The notes beneath the pieces are model-generated. The model made no database searches and was not told the DNA's origin. It worked only from the letters and a program-made list of their open reading frames with translations. This document shows, one piece after another, positions 1 through 5,068 of a stretch of DNA of 6,388 nt (its first letter is position 1; each line of letters starts with the position of its first letter). Both the position numbers and the translations under genes were made by a program. The stretch is taken from NCBI GenBank assembly GCA_937891565.1, contig CALAHA010000034.1:1-6388 (forward strand), in the 5' to 3' direction. The stretch comes from an uncultured Ilumatobacter sp. GTDB lineage: Bacteria > Actinomycetota > Acidimicrobiia > Acidimicrobiales > Ilumatobacteraceae.

Positions 1-92
1 TCAAAATCGAACACGCCAGGTTTCGTGGTGGCCTCCACACGGCCGGCTTCAACACCGGCGTGATCGATAGCCGCCGCGCCCGCATCGTGTAG
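1..92 (+). CDS. 3' end of an unidentified plus-strand gene (partial)
   Basis: An open frame enters from the left edge (first full codon at base 3) and stops at TAG 90-92. It gives about 29 residues that begin KIEHARFRGG and end DSRRARIV. Third positions are mostly G or C, as in the confident genes nearby, which favours real coding sequence. The stop lies 29 nt from the stop of the convergent RNA methyltransferase gene, a sensible gene spacing. The tail is too short to assign a family and I do not recognise it. The opposite strand also has a short open frame here, so the assignment is tentative. Confidence 0.4.
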   Translation, partial: KIEHARFRGGLHTAGFNTGVIDSRRARIV

Positions 93-121
93 ATCTTCCG
101 GCAATGCTGTTCAGCCTGCGG

Positions 122-739
122 TCAAAAGTGAACGTGTTGGCGGCACCATTCGTACATCGCGATGCCCGAGGCCACGCCCGCATTGAGTGACCGCGTTGAA
201 CCGAATTGCGTGATTGCGCAGGTCGCGTGGGCCGCTGCAAGCGCGGCCCCGGAGACACCGGGGCCCTCTTGGCCGAAGAGTAGGACGCATTGCTCGGGCA
301 GGGCGGTCGACTCGATCGGCACGGACCCTTCGACGTTGTCAATCGCCACGATCGCCAAGCCAGCCGCAGTCGTCCACTCGACGAAGGCGTCGACGTCAAC
401 GTGGTGGTGCAGGTGGAGGTATCGGTGTGTCGACATCGCTCCCCTGCGATCCCAACGGTGCGGCCCGATGATGTGCACGGCACGAGCGAGAAAGGCGTTG
501 GAGTTACGGATGACCGAACCGATGTTGAAGTCGTGCTCCCAGTTCTCGATCGCCACATGGAATCCGTGGCGATGGTGGTCCAGGTCGGCAACAATCGCGT
601 CGACCGACCAGTACCGGTACTGATCGAGCACGTTGCGGCGGTCGCCTTCAGCCAGTAGTTCGGGATCGAAGTGCGGTTCGTTCGGCCATGGCTCTGGGTG
701 CGGGCCGACGCCGACTTGGTCTGTCTGATCTGTCGCCAC
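122..739 (-). CDS. SpoU/TrmH-family (SPOUT) RNA 2'-O-methyltransferase
   Basis: Encodes a 205-residue cytoplasmic methyltransferase of the SpoU/TrmH class. These enzymes use S-adenosylmethionine to methylate ribose 2'-hydroxyls of tRNA or rRNA and act as dimers through a trefoil knot. All three SpoU motifs are visible. Motif 1 is NIGSVIRNSNAF at residues 72-83, with the conserved Asn72 and Arg78. Motif 2 is FGQEGPGVS at 155-163, with Glu158. Motif 3 lies around STRSLNAGVASG at 181-192, with Ser184-Leu185-Asn186. About 70 residues precede motif 1, and a His-rich stretch sits near residues 105-113. The frame stays open far upstream through the antisense of the next gene. I chose the GTG at 739 because homology-like sequence begins just after it and a TACGGT -10-like hexamer sits 6 nt before it. 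The RNA target cannot be told from sequence; a tRNA or 23S rRNA site are both possible. Confidence 0.88.
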   Translation of the reverse strand: MATDQTDQVGVGPHPEPWPNEPHFDPELLAEGDRRNVLDQYRYWSVDAIVADLDHHRHGFHVAIENWEHDFNIGSVIRNSNAFLARAVHIIGPHRWDRRGAMSTHRYLHLHHHVDVDAFVEWTTAAGLAIVAIDNVEGSVPIESTALPEQCVLLFGQEGPGVSGAALAAAHATCAITQFGSTRSLNAGVASGIAMYEWCRQHVHF

Positions 740-751
740 AACCGAACCGTA
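740..751 (-). promoter_or_regulatory. Putative leaderless promoter (-10 TACGGT) of the RNA methyltransferase
   Basis: Read on the minus strand, TACGGT (751 to 746) fits the actinobacterial TANNNT -10 pattern. It is followed by 6 nt and then the GTG start at 739. That spacing puts the transcription start on or next to the start codon, so a leaderless mRNA is inferred. No Shine-Dalgarno sequence and no convincing -35 at 16-18 nt spacing are seen. Confidence 0.45.
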
Positions 752-801
752 CCGAAGGCCAGGCGGATCAACGGGTGAAGTCGTTTCGTGGCAGCGGTGT
801 C

Positions 802-817
802 TGGCACGATCGCCGGC
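802..817 (+). promoter_or_regulatory. Putative extended -10 of the SDR gene, leaderless start
   Basis: TGG at 802-804 is followed directly by CACGAT (805-810), then 7 nt, then ATG 818. The TGN-CANNNT arrangement recurs before three other genes in the window. No ribosome binding site is visible, and no good -35 hexamer lies at the usual distance. Confidence 0.4.
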
Positions 818-1564
818 ATGGATCTGCAACTCAGCGGCAAGCGCGTCATCGTCACCGGAGCAAGCAAAGGAATCGGGCTCGCCATCGCGCGGGCCTTCCT
901 CGTCGAGGGCGCTGAGGTCGCAATCTGCGCCCGAAACGCCGATGACCTCGCCACGGCTGCAGCCGACCTGTCGACATCGGGCACCGTGCATCACCACATC
1001 GCGGATATGGGGGTGAAGGGGGAGCCGGCCGGTTTCGTCGACTGGGCGGCCAGCCAAATGGGCGGCGTTGACATCGTCGTGTCGAACGTGTCCGCAATGG
1101 CTGGGCCCGATTGGGAGATGTCGTGTGCGGTCGACCTGATCGGCATGGACGCGCTGGTCCGTGCCAGCCTCGAGAAGATGGACGACCATGCCGGCTGCAA
1201 CGTGATCTGCATCGGGTCGCGGGCAGCGAGCGTGGCGGCGCCGCGCATTGCTGCCTACGCCGGGGTGAAGGCGGCAACGGTCAGCGCAATGAAGACGCTC
1301 TCGCGCGAGGTTGCCCGGCGCGGCATACGGGCCAACGTCGTCTCGCCCGGCGACATCATCTTCGAAGGCGGTGTCTGGGGCAGGGCGAAGGAGGAGAACG
1401 GCAAGCTCTGGGAGATGATCGTGAAAGAGAACCCGTTCCGCCGGCTCGGTACGCCCGAAGAAGTCGCCGACGTGGTTGCTTTCATCGCGAGCGAGCGTTC
1501 GAGCTTCGTGACCGGCGCGAATATCCTCGTCGACGGTGGCGCCACCTCCGGGCTCCAGATCTGA
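818..1564 (+). CDS. Short-chain dehydrogenase/reductase (SDR), classical type
   Basis: A 248-residue Rossmann-fold NAD(P)(H)-dependent oxidoreductase, of usual length for classical SDRs. The cofactor motif TGASKGIG is at residues 13-20. Arg39, after the second beta strand (AICAR), favours NADPH, and Asp63 is the usual adenine-contacting acid. The catalytic Ser134, Tyr147 and Lys151 (SxnYxxxK) are present. The C-terminal PGDI loop and the LVDGG strand (about residues 238-242) are typical of FabG-like members. Two departures stand out: the NNAG motif reads SNVS (89-92), and the fourth catalytic-tetrad position, normally Asn, appears to be Asp106. The substrate is unknown; database names such as 3-oxoacyl-ACP reductase would be guesses. 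I chose ATG 818 over the GTG at 788 because the Rossmann strand begins about 8 residues after it and a -10-like element precedes it. The M20 gene follows after 42 nt and could be co-transcribed. Confidence 0.9.
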   Translation: MDLQLSGKRVIVTGASKGIGLAIARAFLVEGAEVAICARNADDLATAAADLSTSGTVHHHIADMGVKGEPAGFVDWAASQMGGVDIVVSNVSAMAGPDWEMSCAVDLIGMDALVRASLEKMDDHAGCNVICIGSRAASVAAPRIAAYAGVKAATVSAMKTLSREVARRGIRANVVSPGDIIFEGGVWGRAKEENGKLWEMIVKENPFRRLGTPEEVADVVAFIASERSSFVTGANILVDGGATSGLQI

Positions 1565-1591
1565 CCCGAGCCGATCGTCGCACTTGCGACG

Positions 1592-1606
1592 TGGCAAGGT
1601 GGGCGC
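1592..1606 (+). promoter_or_regulatory. TGG-CAAGGT element before the M20 gene (extended -10 or Shine-Dalgarno)
   Basis: TGG (1592-1594), CAAGGT (1595-1600) and 6 nt precede ATG 1607, the same layout as at three other starts in the window. The same bases also contain AAGGTGG (1596-1602), which resembles a Shine-Dalgarno sequence but lies only 4 nt from the ATG, closer than usual. The sequence cannot decide between an internal leaderless promoter and a ribosome binding site used on an SDR-M20 transcript. Confidence 0.35.
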
Positions 1607-2977
1607 ATGCACACGTCGATCGACTCCTTGACCGGAGAGACGGTGGAACTGCTTCAGCAGTTGATCCGGAACCAGTGCGTCAATGATGGCCGACCCGAAT
1701 CGGGTAACGAACAGGTCAGCGCAAAGTTGCTCCGCGACGAGATCGAAGGTCTTGGCCTCGATCACGAGTTGATCGAAACGGAACCCGGCCGCACGTCGCT
1801 GATCGCCCGCTACCCGGGCACCGACGCCAGCGCACCAGCGCTCTGCCTGATGGGCCACACCGATGTCGTGCCCGTCAACGCCGACGGATGGACCCACGAT
1901 CCGTTTGGTGGTGAGCTGATCACGTCATCGGATGGGGTGCCAGAAGTCTGGGGCCGAGGTGCGGTCGACATGCTGAATCTGACGTCGTCAATGTTCGTGG
2001 CATTTCGCGACATCGTGCGGACCGGCACGAGGTATCCGGGCGACATCGTCTACTTCGCCGTGGCCGATGAGGAAGCCGGTGGCGTGCTCGGTGCAGCGCC
2101 GATCGTCGAGCATCACTGGGACTTAGTCAAGTGCGACTACGTTCTCACCGAGTACGGCGGCACGCCGTCGGTCAAAGACGGTGCGACCACTGTGCTGCTC
2201 ACGACCGGCGAGAAACATTCCGCAGGCCGACTTCTGGTGGTCTACGGCACGCCCGGCCATGGATCGATGCCCTATGCGACCGACAATGCACTGGTCAAGG
2301 CAGCCAAAATTATCGACCGACTCGTCAGCTCGAAGGTCGTCCCGCGGATCGATGAGATGTTCAGGGCGCGAGTCAAAGCGCTCGGCCTCGACGCCGACAT
2401 GGAGGCCAGGCTGACTGACCCGGCGCGGATCGACGACGCGCTCGCTGAGCTCCCGCCCGACCTCGCACGCAACGTGCACTCCTGCTGTCACGCCACGTAC
2501 AGCCCAAACATCATGCGGTCCGGCAATAAGGCCAACACGGTGCCTGACGTTGCGAACCTCCTGATCGACGTTCGGCTGCTACCTGGCGAAACCCAAGACG
2601 ATGCCGATGCGCATCTCCGTGCAGTGATCGGCCCCGACCTGCTTCCCTCGGTCGACATCGAGCCCGTCCGCGACGACTTGAACAACGGCACTGCGCTTTC
2701 GTCGACCGAGACCCCGATGTGGGGCGCACTGCGCGACTCGATCCAGATGGCGTACCCGAATGCGTCGGTGCTGCCGAGCCTCGTGACCGGTGCGACCGAC
2801 GGCCGTTTTTTCCGCCAGCGAGGCGTGCCGGCCTATGGCGCTGGCCTGCTCAGTCATCATGTGACGCTCCCAGAATTTCTGAGCCGATTCCATGGGCACG
2901 ACGAACGGATCGACATTGAATCGCTTCGTCTGACGACACAACTCTGGCTCGACGTGCTCGACCGCCTTTGGGTTTGA
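1607..2977 (+). CDS. M20-family metallopeptidase / amidohydrolase (ArgE/DapE-like)
   Basis: A 456-residue di-zinc hydrolase of the M20/M25/M40 superfamily, which cleaves peptide or N-acyl amide bonds in small substrates. The metal and catalytic residues are in order: His84 in GHTDVVPV with supporting Asp86, bridging Asp121 in GRGAVDM, base Glu155 and ligand Glu156 in DEEAGG, Glu182 in TEYGG, and His429 in HGHDE (429-433). A lid/dimerisation domain of about residues 200-345 carries GTPGHGS (214-220). No signal peptide or membrane segment is seen, so the enzyme is probably cytoplasmic. The length is somewhat above that of DapE or ArgE and nearer to dipeptidase/acylase-like members; the substrate cannot be fixed from sequence. 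One TTA leucine codon (Leu173, bases 2123-2125) is unusual in a GC-rich gene. Its 3' end converges on the SRPBCC gene with a 42-nt gap and no convincing terminator hairpin. Confidence 0.92.
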   Translation: MHTSIDSLTGETVELLQQLIRNQCVNDGRPESGNEQVSAKLLRDEIEGLGLDHELIETEPGRTSLIARYPGTDASAPALCLMGHTDVVPVNADGWTHDPFGGELITSSDGVPEVWGRGAVDMLNLTSSMFVAFRDIVRTGTRYPGDIVYFAVADEEAGGVLGAAPIVEHHWDLVKCDYVLTEYGGTPSVKDGATTVLLTTGEKHSAGRLLVVYGTPGHGSMPYATDNALVKAAKIIDRLVSSKVVPRIDEMFRARVKALGLDADMEARLTDPARIDDALAELPPDLARNVHSCCHATYSPNIMRSGNKANTVPDVANLLIDVRLLPGETQDDADAHLRAVIGPDLLPSVDIEPVRDDLNNGTALSSTETPMWGALRDSIQMAYPNASVLPSLVTGATDGRFFRQRGVPAYGAGLLSHHVTLPEFLSRFHGHDERIDIESLRLTTQLWLDVLDRLWV

Positions 2978-3019
2978 TTGCCGAACCGCAACAACCAGGT
3001 CAGACCTCGGTGTGACAGT

Positions 3020-3457
3020 TCATGGGTTGAGGTAGCTCCGGAGGCCGTCTTCTGCGACTCCTGCGACTTTGACGAACAGGCTGTCGAGCTGCGCTGGGCT
3101 CAGCGGTGGATCTTCTTCCAGCAGTTCGAGCCCGGCTGAGTACGTGACGGTGCAGCCGGTGTCGGTCGGCTCGATCGTGATCACGTCATGGGCGCAGAAG
3201 ACTGCATTGGTTCCTTCCATCACGAAGCGTGCTGGACGGTCCACTTCGAGAAGTTCGTAGACAACTGGAGCGGGCTTCCCATCGAATCCCACGACGGTGA
3301 CTTCGTACCGCGACCCCACCTCGTGCCCACTGCCGTAAATTTGGCGAGGGTTGGTCACGCCCCGATCCCACTCGTTCACCCGGGTCAGGTTGATGAGACG
3401 ATCGAACGCCGCGTCGGGTGCGAGCGGTGAGGTGATGTCGAACTGCTGGGTGGCCAT
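3020..3457 (-). CDS. SRPBCC / START-like (polyketide cyclase-type) ligand-binding protein
   Basis: A 145-residue single-domain protein with the helix-grip pattern of the SRPBCC superfamily. An N-terminal strand (QFDITSPL) is followed by a helix (PDAAFDRLINL), then the N-EWDRGV segment and a run of alternating beta strands (YEVTVVGFDG, YELLEVDRPARFVM, VITIEPTDTGCTVTYSAGLEL). A long C-terminal helix starts near PAQLDSLFVKV. Such proteins bind hydrophobic small molecules or act as cyclases or hydrolases; no catalytic motif is evident and the ligand is unknown. The length is normal for the family. I chose ATG 3457 because a -10-like hexamer sits 6 nt upstream and the first strand follows directly. 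A GTG at 3475 would add only six residues (MWQSRQ) that lie inside the proposed promoter. It is divergent from the 114-residue hypothetical gene. Confidence 0.82.
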   Translation of the reverse strand: MATQQFDITSPLAPDAAFDRLINLTRVNEWDRGVTNPRQIYGSGHEVGSRYEVTVVGFDGKPAPVVYELLEVDRPARFVMEGTNAVFCAHDVITIEPTDTGCTVTYSAGLELLEEDPPLSPAQLDSLFVKVAGVAEDGLRSYLNP

Positions 3458-3472
3458 TTGCCGAGATTGCCA
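3458..3472 (-). promoter_or_regulatory. Putative extended -10 of the SRPBCC gene, leaderless start
   Basis: On the minus strand TGG (3472-3470) is followed by CAATCT (3469-3464), then 6 nt, then ATG at 3457. There is no Shine-Dalgarno sequence. The upstream half overlaps a perfect inverted repeat (3469-3484). Confidence 0.42.
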
Positions 3473-3484
3473 CACAATTGTGGC
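3469..3484. repeat. Inverted repeat GCCACA-CAAT-TGTGGC (possible operator)
   Basis: Two perfect 6-bp arms (3469-3474 and 3479-3484) are separated by 4 nt. A second register, CACAATTGTG (3473-3482), is a perfect 10-bp palindrome. The dyad lies in the 61-nt region between the divergent SRPBCC and hypothetical genes and covers the upstream part of the SRPBCC -10 element. An operator role is inferred from position only. Confidence 0.4.
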
Positions 3485-3518
3485 TCAACTCCTGTCCGGG
3501 GCGGTCGATAGAAAACGT

Positions 3519-3863
3519 ATGAACATGCTGCAATGGGCACCCGTCTCGATCGCTACCGCTGCCCAACTGCACCCGGGAACAATCCTGGTCAGTGGATCCG
3601 GTGGCATCAAGATCCTGCGGTCTCGGAACAAGCTCGACAACGGTTGGAACTGTGCCGATGGCGCAGGGGTCGATGATAACGAGGCACTGAACACCGATCT
3701 ATGGACTGCCTACACGCCGCAACAGCTTGCCGCGCACCTCGCCATGGCGGCGGAGCTGCATGCCTTGGCAGGAGTCCGCGAGCTCAGTGGAGGTCTCGCT
3801 ACGTGGGACGCATGCTCAGGTCGCCGTTGTGTGCTTCCCAGGATCGCCAAGATCGTTCGCTGA
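3519..3863 (+). CDS. Hypothetical protein, 114 residues
   Basis: I do not recognise this protein. From ATG 3519 it begins MNMLQWAPVS and ends LPRIAKIVR. The first half is beta/turn-like with a glycine-rich GTILVSGSGGIKILRSRN segment (20-37) and an acidic GAGVDDNEALNTD stretch (48-60). A predicted helix of about residues 67-88 (PQQLAAHLAMAAELHALAG) follows. Cysteines are at 45, 99 and 104. There is no signal peptide or membrane helix. Third positions are fairly GC-rich, and the gene fits snugly between its neighbours: divergent from the SRPBCC gene, with its stop 4 nt from the stop of the racemase-family gene. The start is uncertain. ATG 3525 is an alternative, and the frame is open further upstream but there overlaps the SRPBCC gene. 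A weak GATAGA hexamer lies 6 nt before ATG 3519. It could also be a chance open frame. Confidence 0.5.
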   Translation: MNMLQWAPVSIATAAQLHPGTILVSGSGGIKILRSRNKLDNGWNCADGAGVDDNEALNTDLWTAYTPQQLAAHLAMAAELHALAGVRELSGGLATWDACSGRRCVLPRIAKIVR

Positions 3864-3867
3864 ACGC

Positions 3868-4908
3868 TCAGCTCGGCCAAGTGTCACTGACGCGGTATCC
3901 GAGTGGCCACGGGTCGCTCGGGTCTGTCTGGTAGGCGAACGTTCCGTATCGCCACGCTCGACCTGTCACCAACGGCACAATCGCGTCGACAGTGCCCACA
4001 CTCGTGTCGGCTGCGATGAGACCAGTGAACTGCGAACCAATCACCGATCGCATCACGAGTTGGTCGCCGACGTCCATTTTGCCCTGTGTTCGAAGCAGCG
4101 CCATCCGCGCTGACACGCCCGTTCCGGTGGGTGAACGGTCGAGCTTGCCCGGCTCGACCACCACAGTGTTCATCATCTGGAGGACCCCATCGGCAGCGCG
4201 TTCGAGTCCGCCGGCGATCTGACAGAACGAGAAGTGTGTCCAGTCGATCGTCGGATGCTCAAACTGCAACTGAGCGTTCGCCGCGCGAGTGATGAGTGAA
4301 CCCATCCGGGCGAGTTCTGCTCCGTTCTCGGGTCCGACGTTGAGGCCAATGTCGGTGGCGTCGACCATGACGAAGCTGTCGCCGCCCCATGCAGTGTCGA
4401 CACGTAACTGTCCGACGCCGTCGACGTTGAGCGCGACGTCGCGCAGCGCTGCAAACGCCGGAACGTTCCGGATCGTGACAGCAGTGACCTTTCCGTCCGC
4501 GCAGGTTGCCTCAACATGGACGAGTCCGGCCGGGGCCTCGAGGGTGAGGGTCGTGGTCGGTTCGGTCATCGGCACGATCCCTGTTTCGAGAACCACTGTG
4601 GCGACACACATGGCGTTGGAGCCCGACATGAGGGGGGTGTCCATTGGTTCCATGATGATGAACCCGATGTCTGCGGCAGGGTCGATTGCTGGGACGAGCA
4701 GATTGACGTGCTTGAAGACGCCGCCGCGCGGCTCGTTGCCAATGATGTGTCGCAATCGGCCGTCGTTGGCAATCCAGCGCGATTGCTCGAACACCGAGTG
4801 GCCAGGTGGAGGGGCAATACCGCCGACGATGACGTCGCCAACTTCACCTTCGGCGTGGCATCCGACAACTTCGATTGGTCCGGTGACGAACTCCATGTCG
4901 CTCTGCAT
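3868..4908 (-). CDS. Proline racemase-family enzyme (hydroxyproline dehydratase/epimerase-like), Ser/Thr active-site variant
   Basis: A 346-residue member of the proline racemase superfamily. It shows the N-terminal CHAEGEVGDVIVGG (17-30), GNEPRGG (57-63), MSGSN (94-98), GGDSFV (175-180), DRSPTGTG (257-264) and DPWPLGYRVSDTW (332-344) blocks. Characterised relatives use two active-site residues in two half-domains: Cys/Cys in proline racemase and 4-hydroxyproline 2-epimerase, Cys/Thr in trans-3-hydroxy-L-proline dehydratase. Here the first position is Ser95 (MCGH-type motif now MSGS) and the second is Thr261, with Asp257 kept. The Thr resembles the dehydratase class, but Ser first does not, so I leave the reaction open: imino-acid dehydration or epimerisation of a hydroxyproline-like substrate is plausible. 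Length is normal and the protein looks cytoplasmic. ATG 4908 is preceded by a -10-like element; ATG 4896 (Met5) is an alternative. It is divergent from the acyl-CoA dehydrogenase gene. Confidence 0.88.
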   Translation of the reverse strand: MQSDMEFVTGPIEVVGCHAEGEVGDVIVGGIAPPPGHSVFEQSRWIANDGRLRHIIGNEPRGGVFKHVNLLVPAIDPAADIGFIIMEPMDTPLMSGSNAMCVATVVLETGIVPMTEPTTTLTLEAPAGLVHVEATCADGKVTAVTIRNVPAFAALRDVALNVDGVGQLRVDTAWGGDSFVMVDATDIGLNVGPENGAELARMGSLITRAANAQLQFEHPTIDWTHFSFCQIAGGLERAADGVLQMMNTVVVEPGKLDRSPTGTGVSARMALLRTQGKMDVGDQLVMRSVIGSQFTGLIAADTSVGTVDAIVPLVTGRAWRYGTFAYQTDPSDPWPLGYRVSDTWPS

Positions 4909-4923
4909 GGCGACATCGTGTCA
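4909..4923 (-). promoter_or_regulatory. Putative extended -10 of the racemase-family gene, leaderless start
   Basis: On the minus strand TGA (4923-4921) is followed by CACGAT (4920-4915), then 6 nt, then ATG 4908. The hexamer is identical to that before the SDR gene. No Shine-Dalgarno sequence is present. A TAGAAT hexamer further upstream (4995-4990) is an alternative -10 that would give a leader of about 75-80 nt. Confidence 0.4.
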
Positions 4924-4942
4924 GGCCGGAGGGAAGAATTGA

Positions 4943-4977
4943 GCAACACAAGGTGTCTGGCGCCTGTGGAATGTTGC
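4943..4977. repeat. Inverted repeat GCAACA...TGTTGC (possible operator)
   Basis: Perfect 6-bp arms at 4943-4948 and 4972-4977 are separated by 23 nt. Inside, CA(A)GG (4949-4953) can pair with CCTG (4963-4966) if A4951 is bulged, so an imperfect hairpin is also possible. No T-tract follows, so a terminator is unlikely. Confidence 0.3.
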
Positions 4978-5035
4978 AGACTACAAGTAATTCTAGTTGC
5001 GAATGTGAGCAGTGGAATCCAATCCAGCTGCAAGT
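4966..5035. repeat. Imperfect direct repeat, two copies about 46 nt apart
   Basis: Copy 1 (4966-4988) and copy 2 (5012-5035) both begin GTGGAAT and both end with a CAG-CT-CAAGT pattern: CAGACTACAAGT in the first, CAGCTGCAAGT in the second. The middles differ in sequence and length. The copies may be regulator-binding sites or a degenerate duplication; chance is not excluded. Confidence 0.3.
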
Positions 5036-5057
5036 CAATAGCGCTGTAAGCCAATCG

Positions 5058-5062
5058 AGGAG
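5058..5062 (+). promoter_or_regulatory. Ribosome binding site AGGAG of the acyl-CoA dehydrogenase gene
   Basis: AGGAG lies 6 nt before ATG 5069, near-ideal spacing, and fixes this start. It is the only clear canonical Shine-Dalgarno site in the window, in contrast to the apparently leaderless neighbours. Confidence 0.8.
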
Positions 5063-5068
5063 AACACG

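Larger units (their letters stand above)
4924..5057. promoter_or_regulatory. Divergent control region between racemase-family and acyl-CoA dehydrogenase genes
   Basis: This is the most AT-rich non-coding stretch in the window. It holds an inverted repeat GCAACA/TGTTGC (4943-4948 and 4972-4977) with a third related half-site AGTTGC (4995-5000). It also holds a pair of imperfect direct repeats starting GTGGAAT (4966 and 5012) and a minus-strand TAGAAT hexamer (4995-4990). The acyl-CoA dehydrogenase promoter must lie here, because that gene has a leader with a ribosome binding site, but I find no convincing -35/-10 pair for it. Confidence 0.4.

Noticed and set aside
93..121. Possible terminator between the left-edge gene and the RNA methyltransferase
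   Set aside because: I looked for a stem-loop in this 29-nt convergent gap and found none with more than a few paired bases.
49..984. 311-residue minus-strand frame
   Set aside because: The translation is dominated by Ser, Arg and Thr, as expected from a shifted frame. It overlaps the RNA methyltransferase in another frame and runs antisense to the SDR start.
740..1897. Upstream extension of the RNA methyltransferase frame on the minus strand, open to 1897 (would make a 591-residue protein)
   Set aside because: The extension is antisense to the SDR and the start of the M20 gene, both with complete catalytic motifs. Its translation is Arg/Asp/His-rich with no domain features. Long antisense open frames are expected in GC-rich genes; the SpoU domain is complete from GTG 739.
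818..2977. SDR plus M20 peptidase as a dedicated two-gene pathway
   Set aside because: They are co-directional and 42 nt apart, but the M20 gene has its own promoter-like element and no shared substrate is suggested by either sequence; co-transcription is possible but a pathway claim is not supported.
2978..3019. Possible terminator between the convergent M20 and SRPBCC genes (AGGT-CAG-ACCT)
   Set aside because: The stem is only 4 bp with a 3-nt loop and no T-run on either strand, too weak to call.
4990..4995. TAGAAT (minus strand) as the main -10 of the racemase-family gene
   Set aside because: It is a good hexamer on its own, but no -35 lies at 16-18 nt and the leader it would give lacks a Shine-Dalgarno site before ATG 4908. 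It is kept only as an alternative.
4289..5049. Plus-strand open frames of 217 and 177 residues opposite the racemase-family gene
   Set aside because: They mirror the well-supported proline racemase-family coding sequence, have no recognisable domain and no promoter or ribosome binding site.
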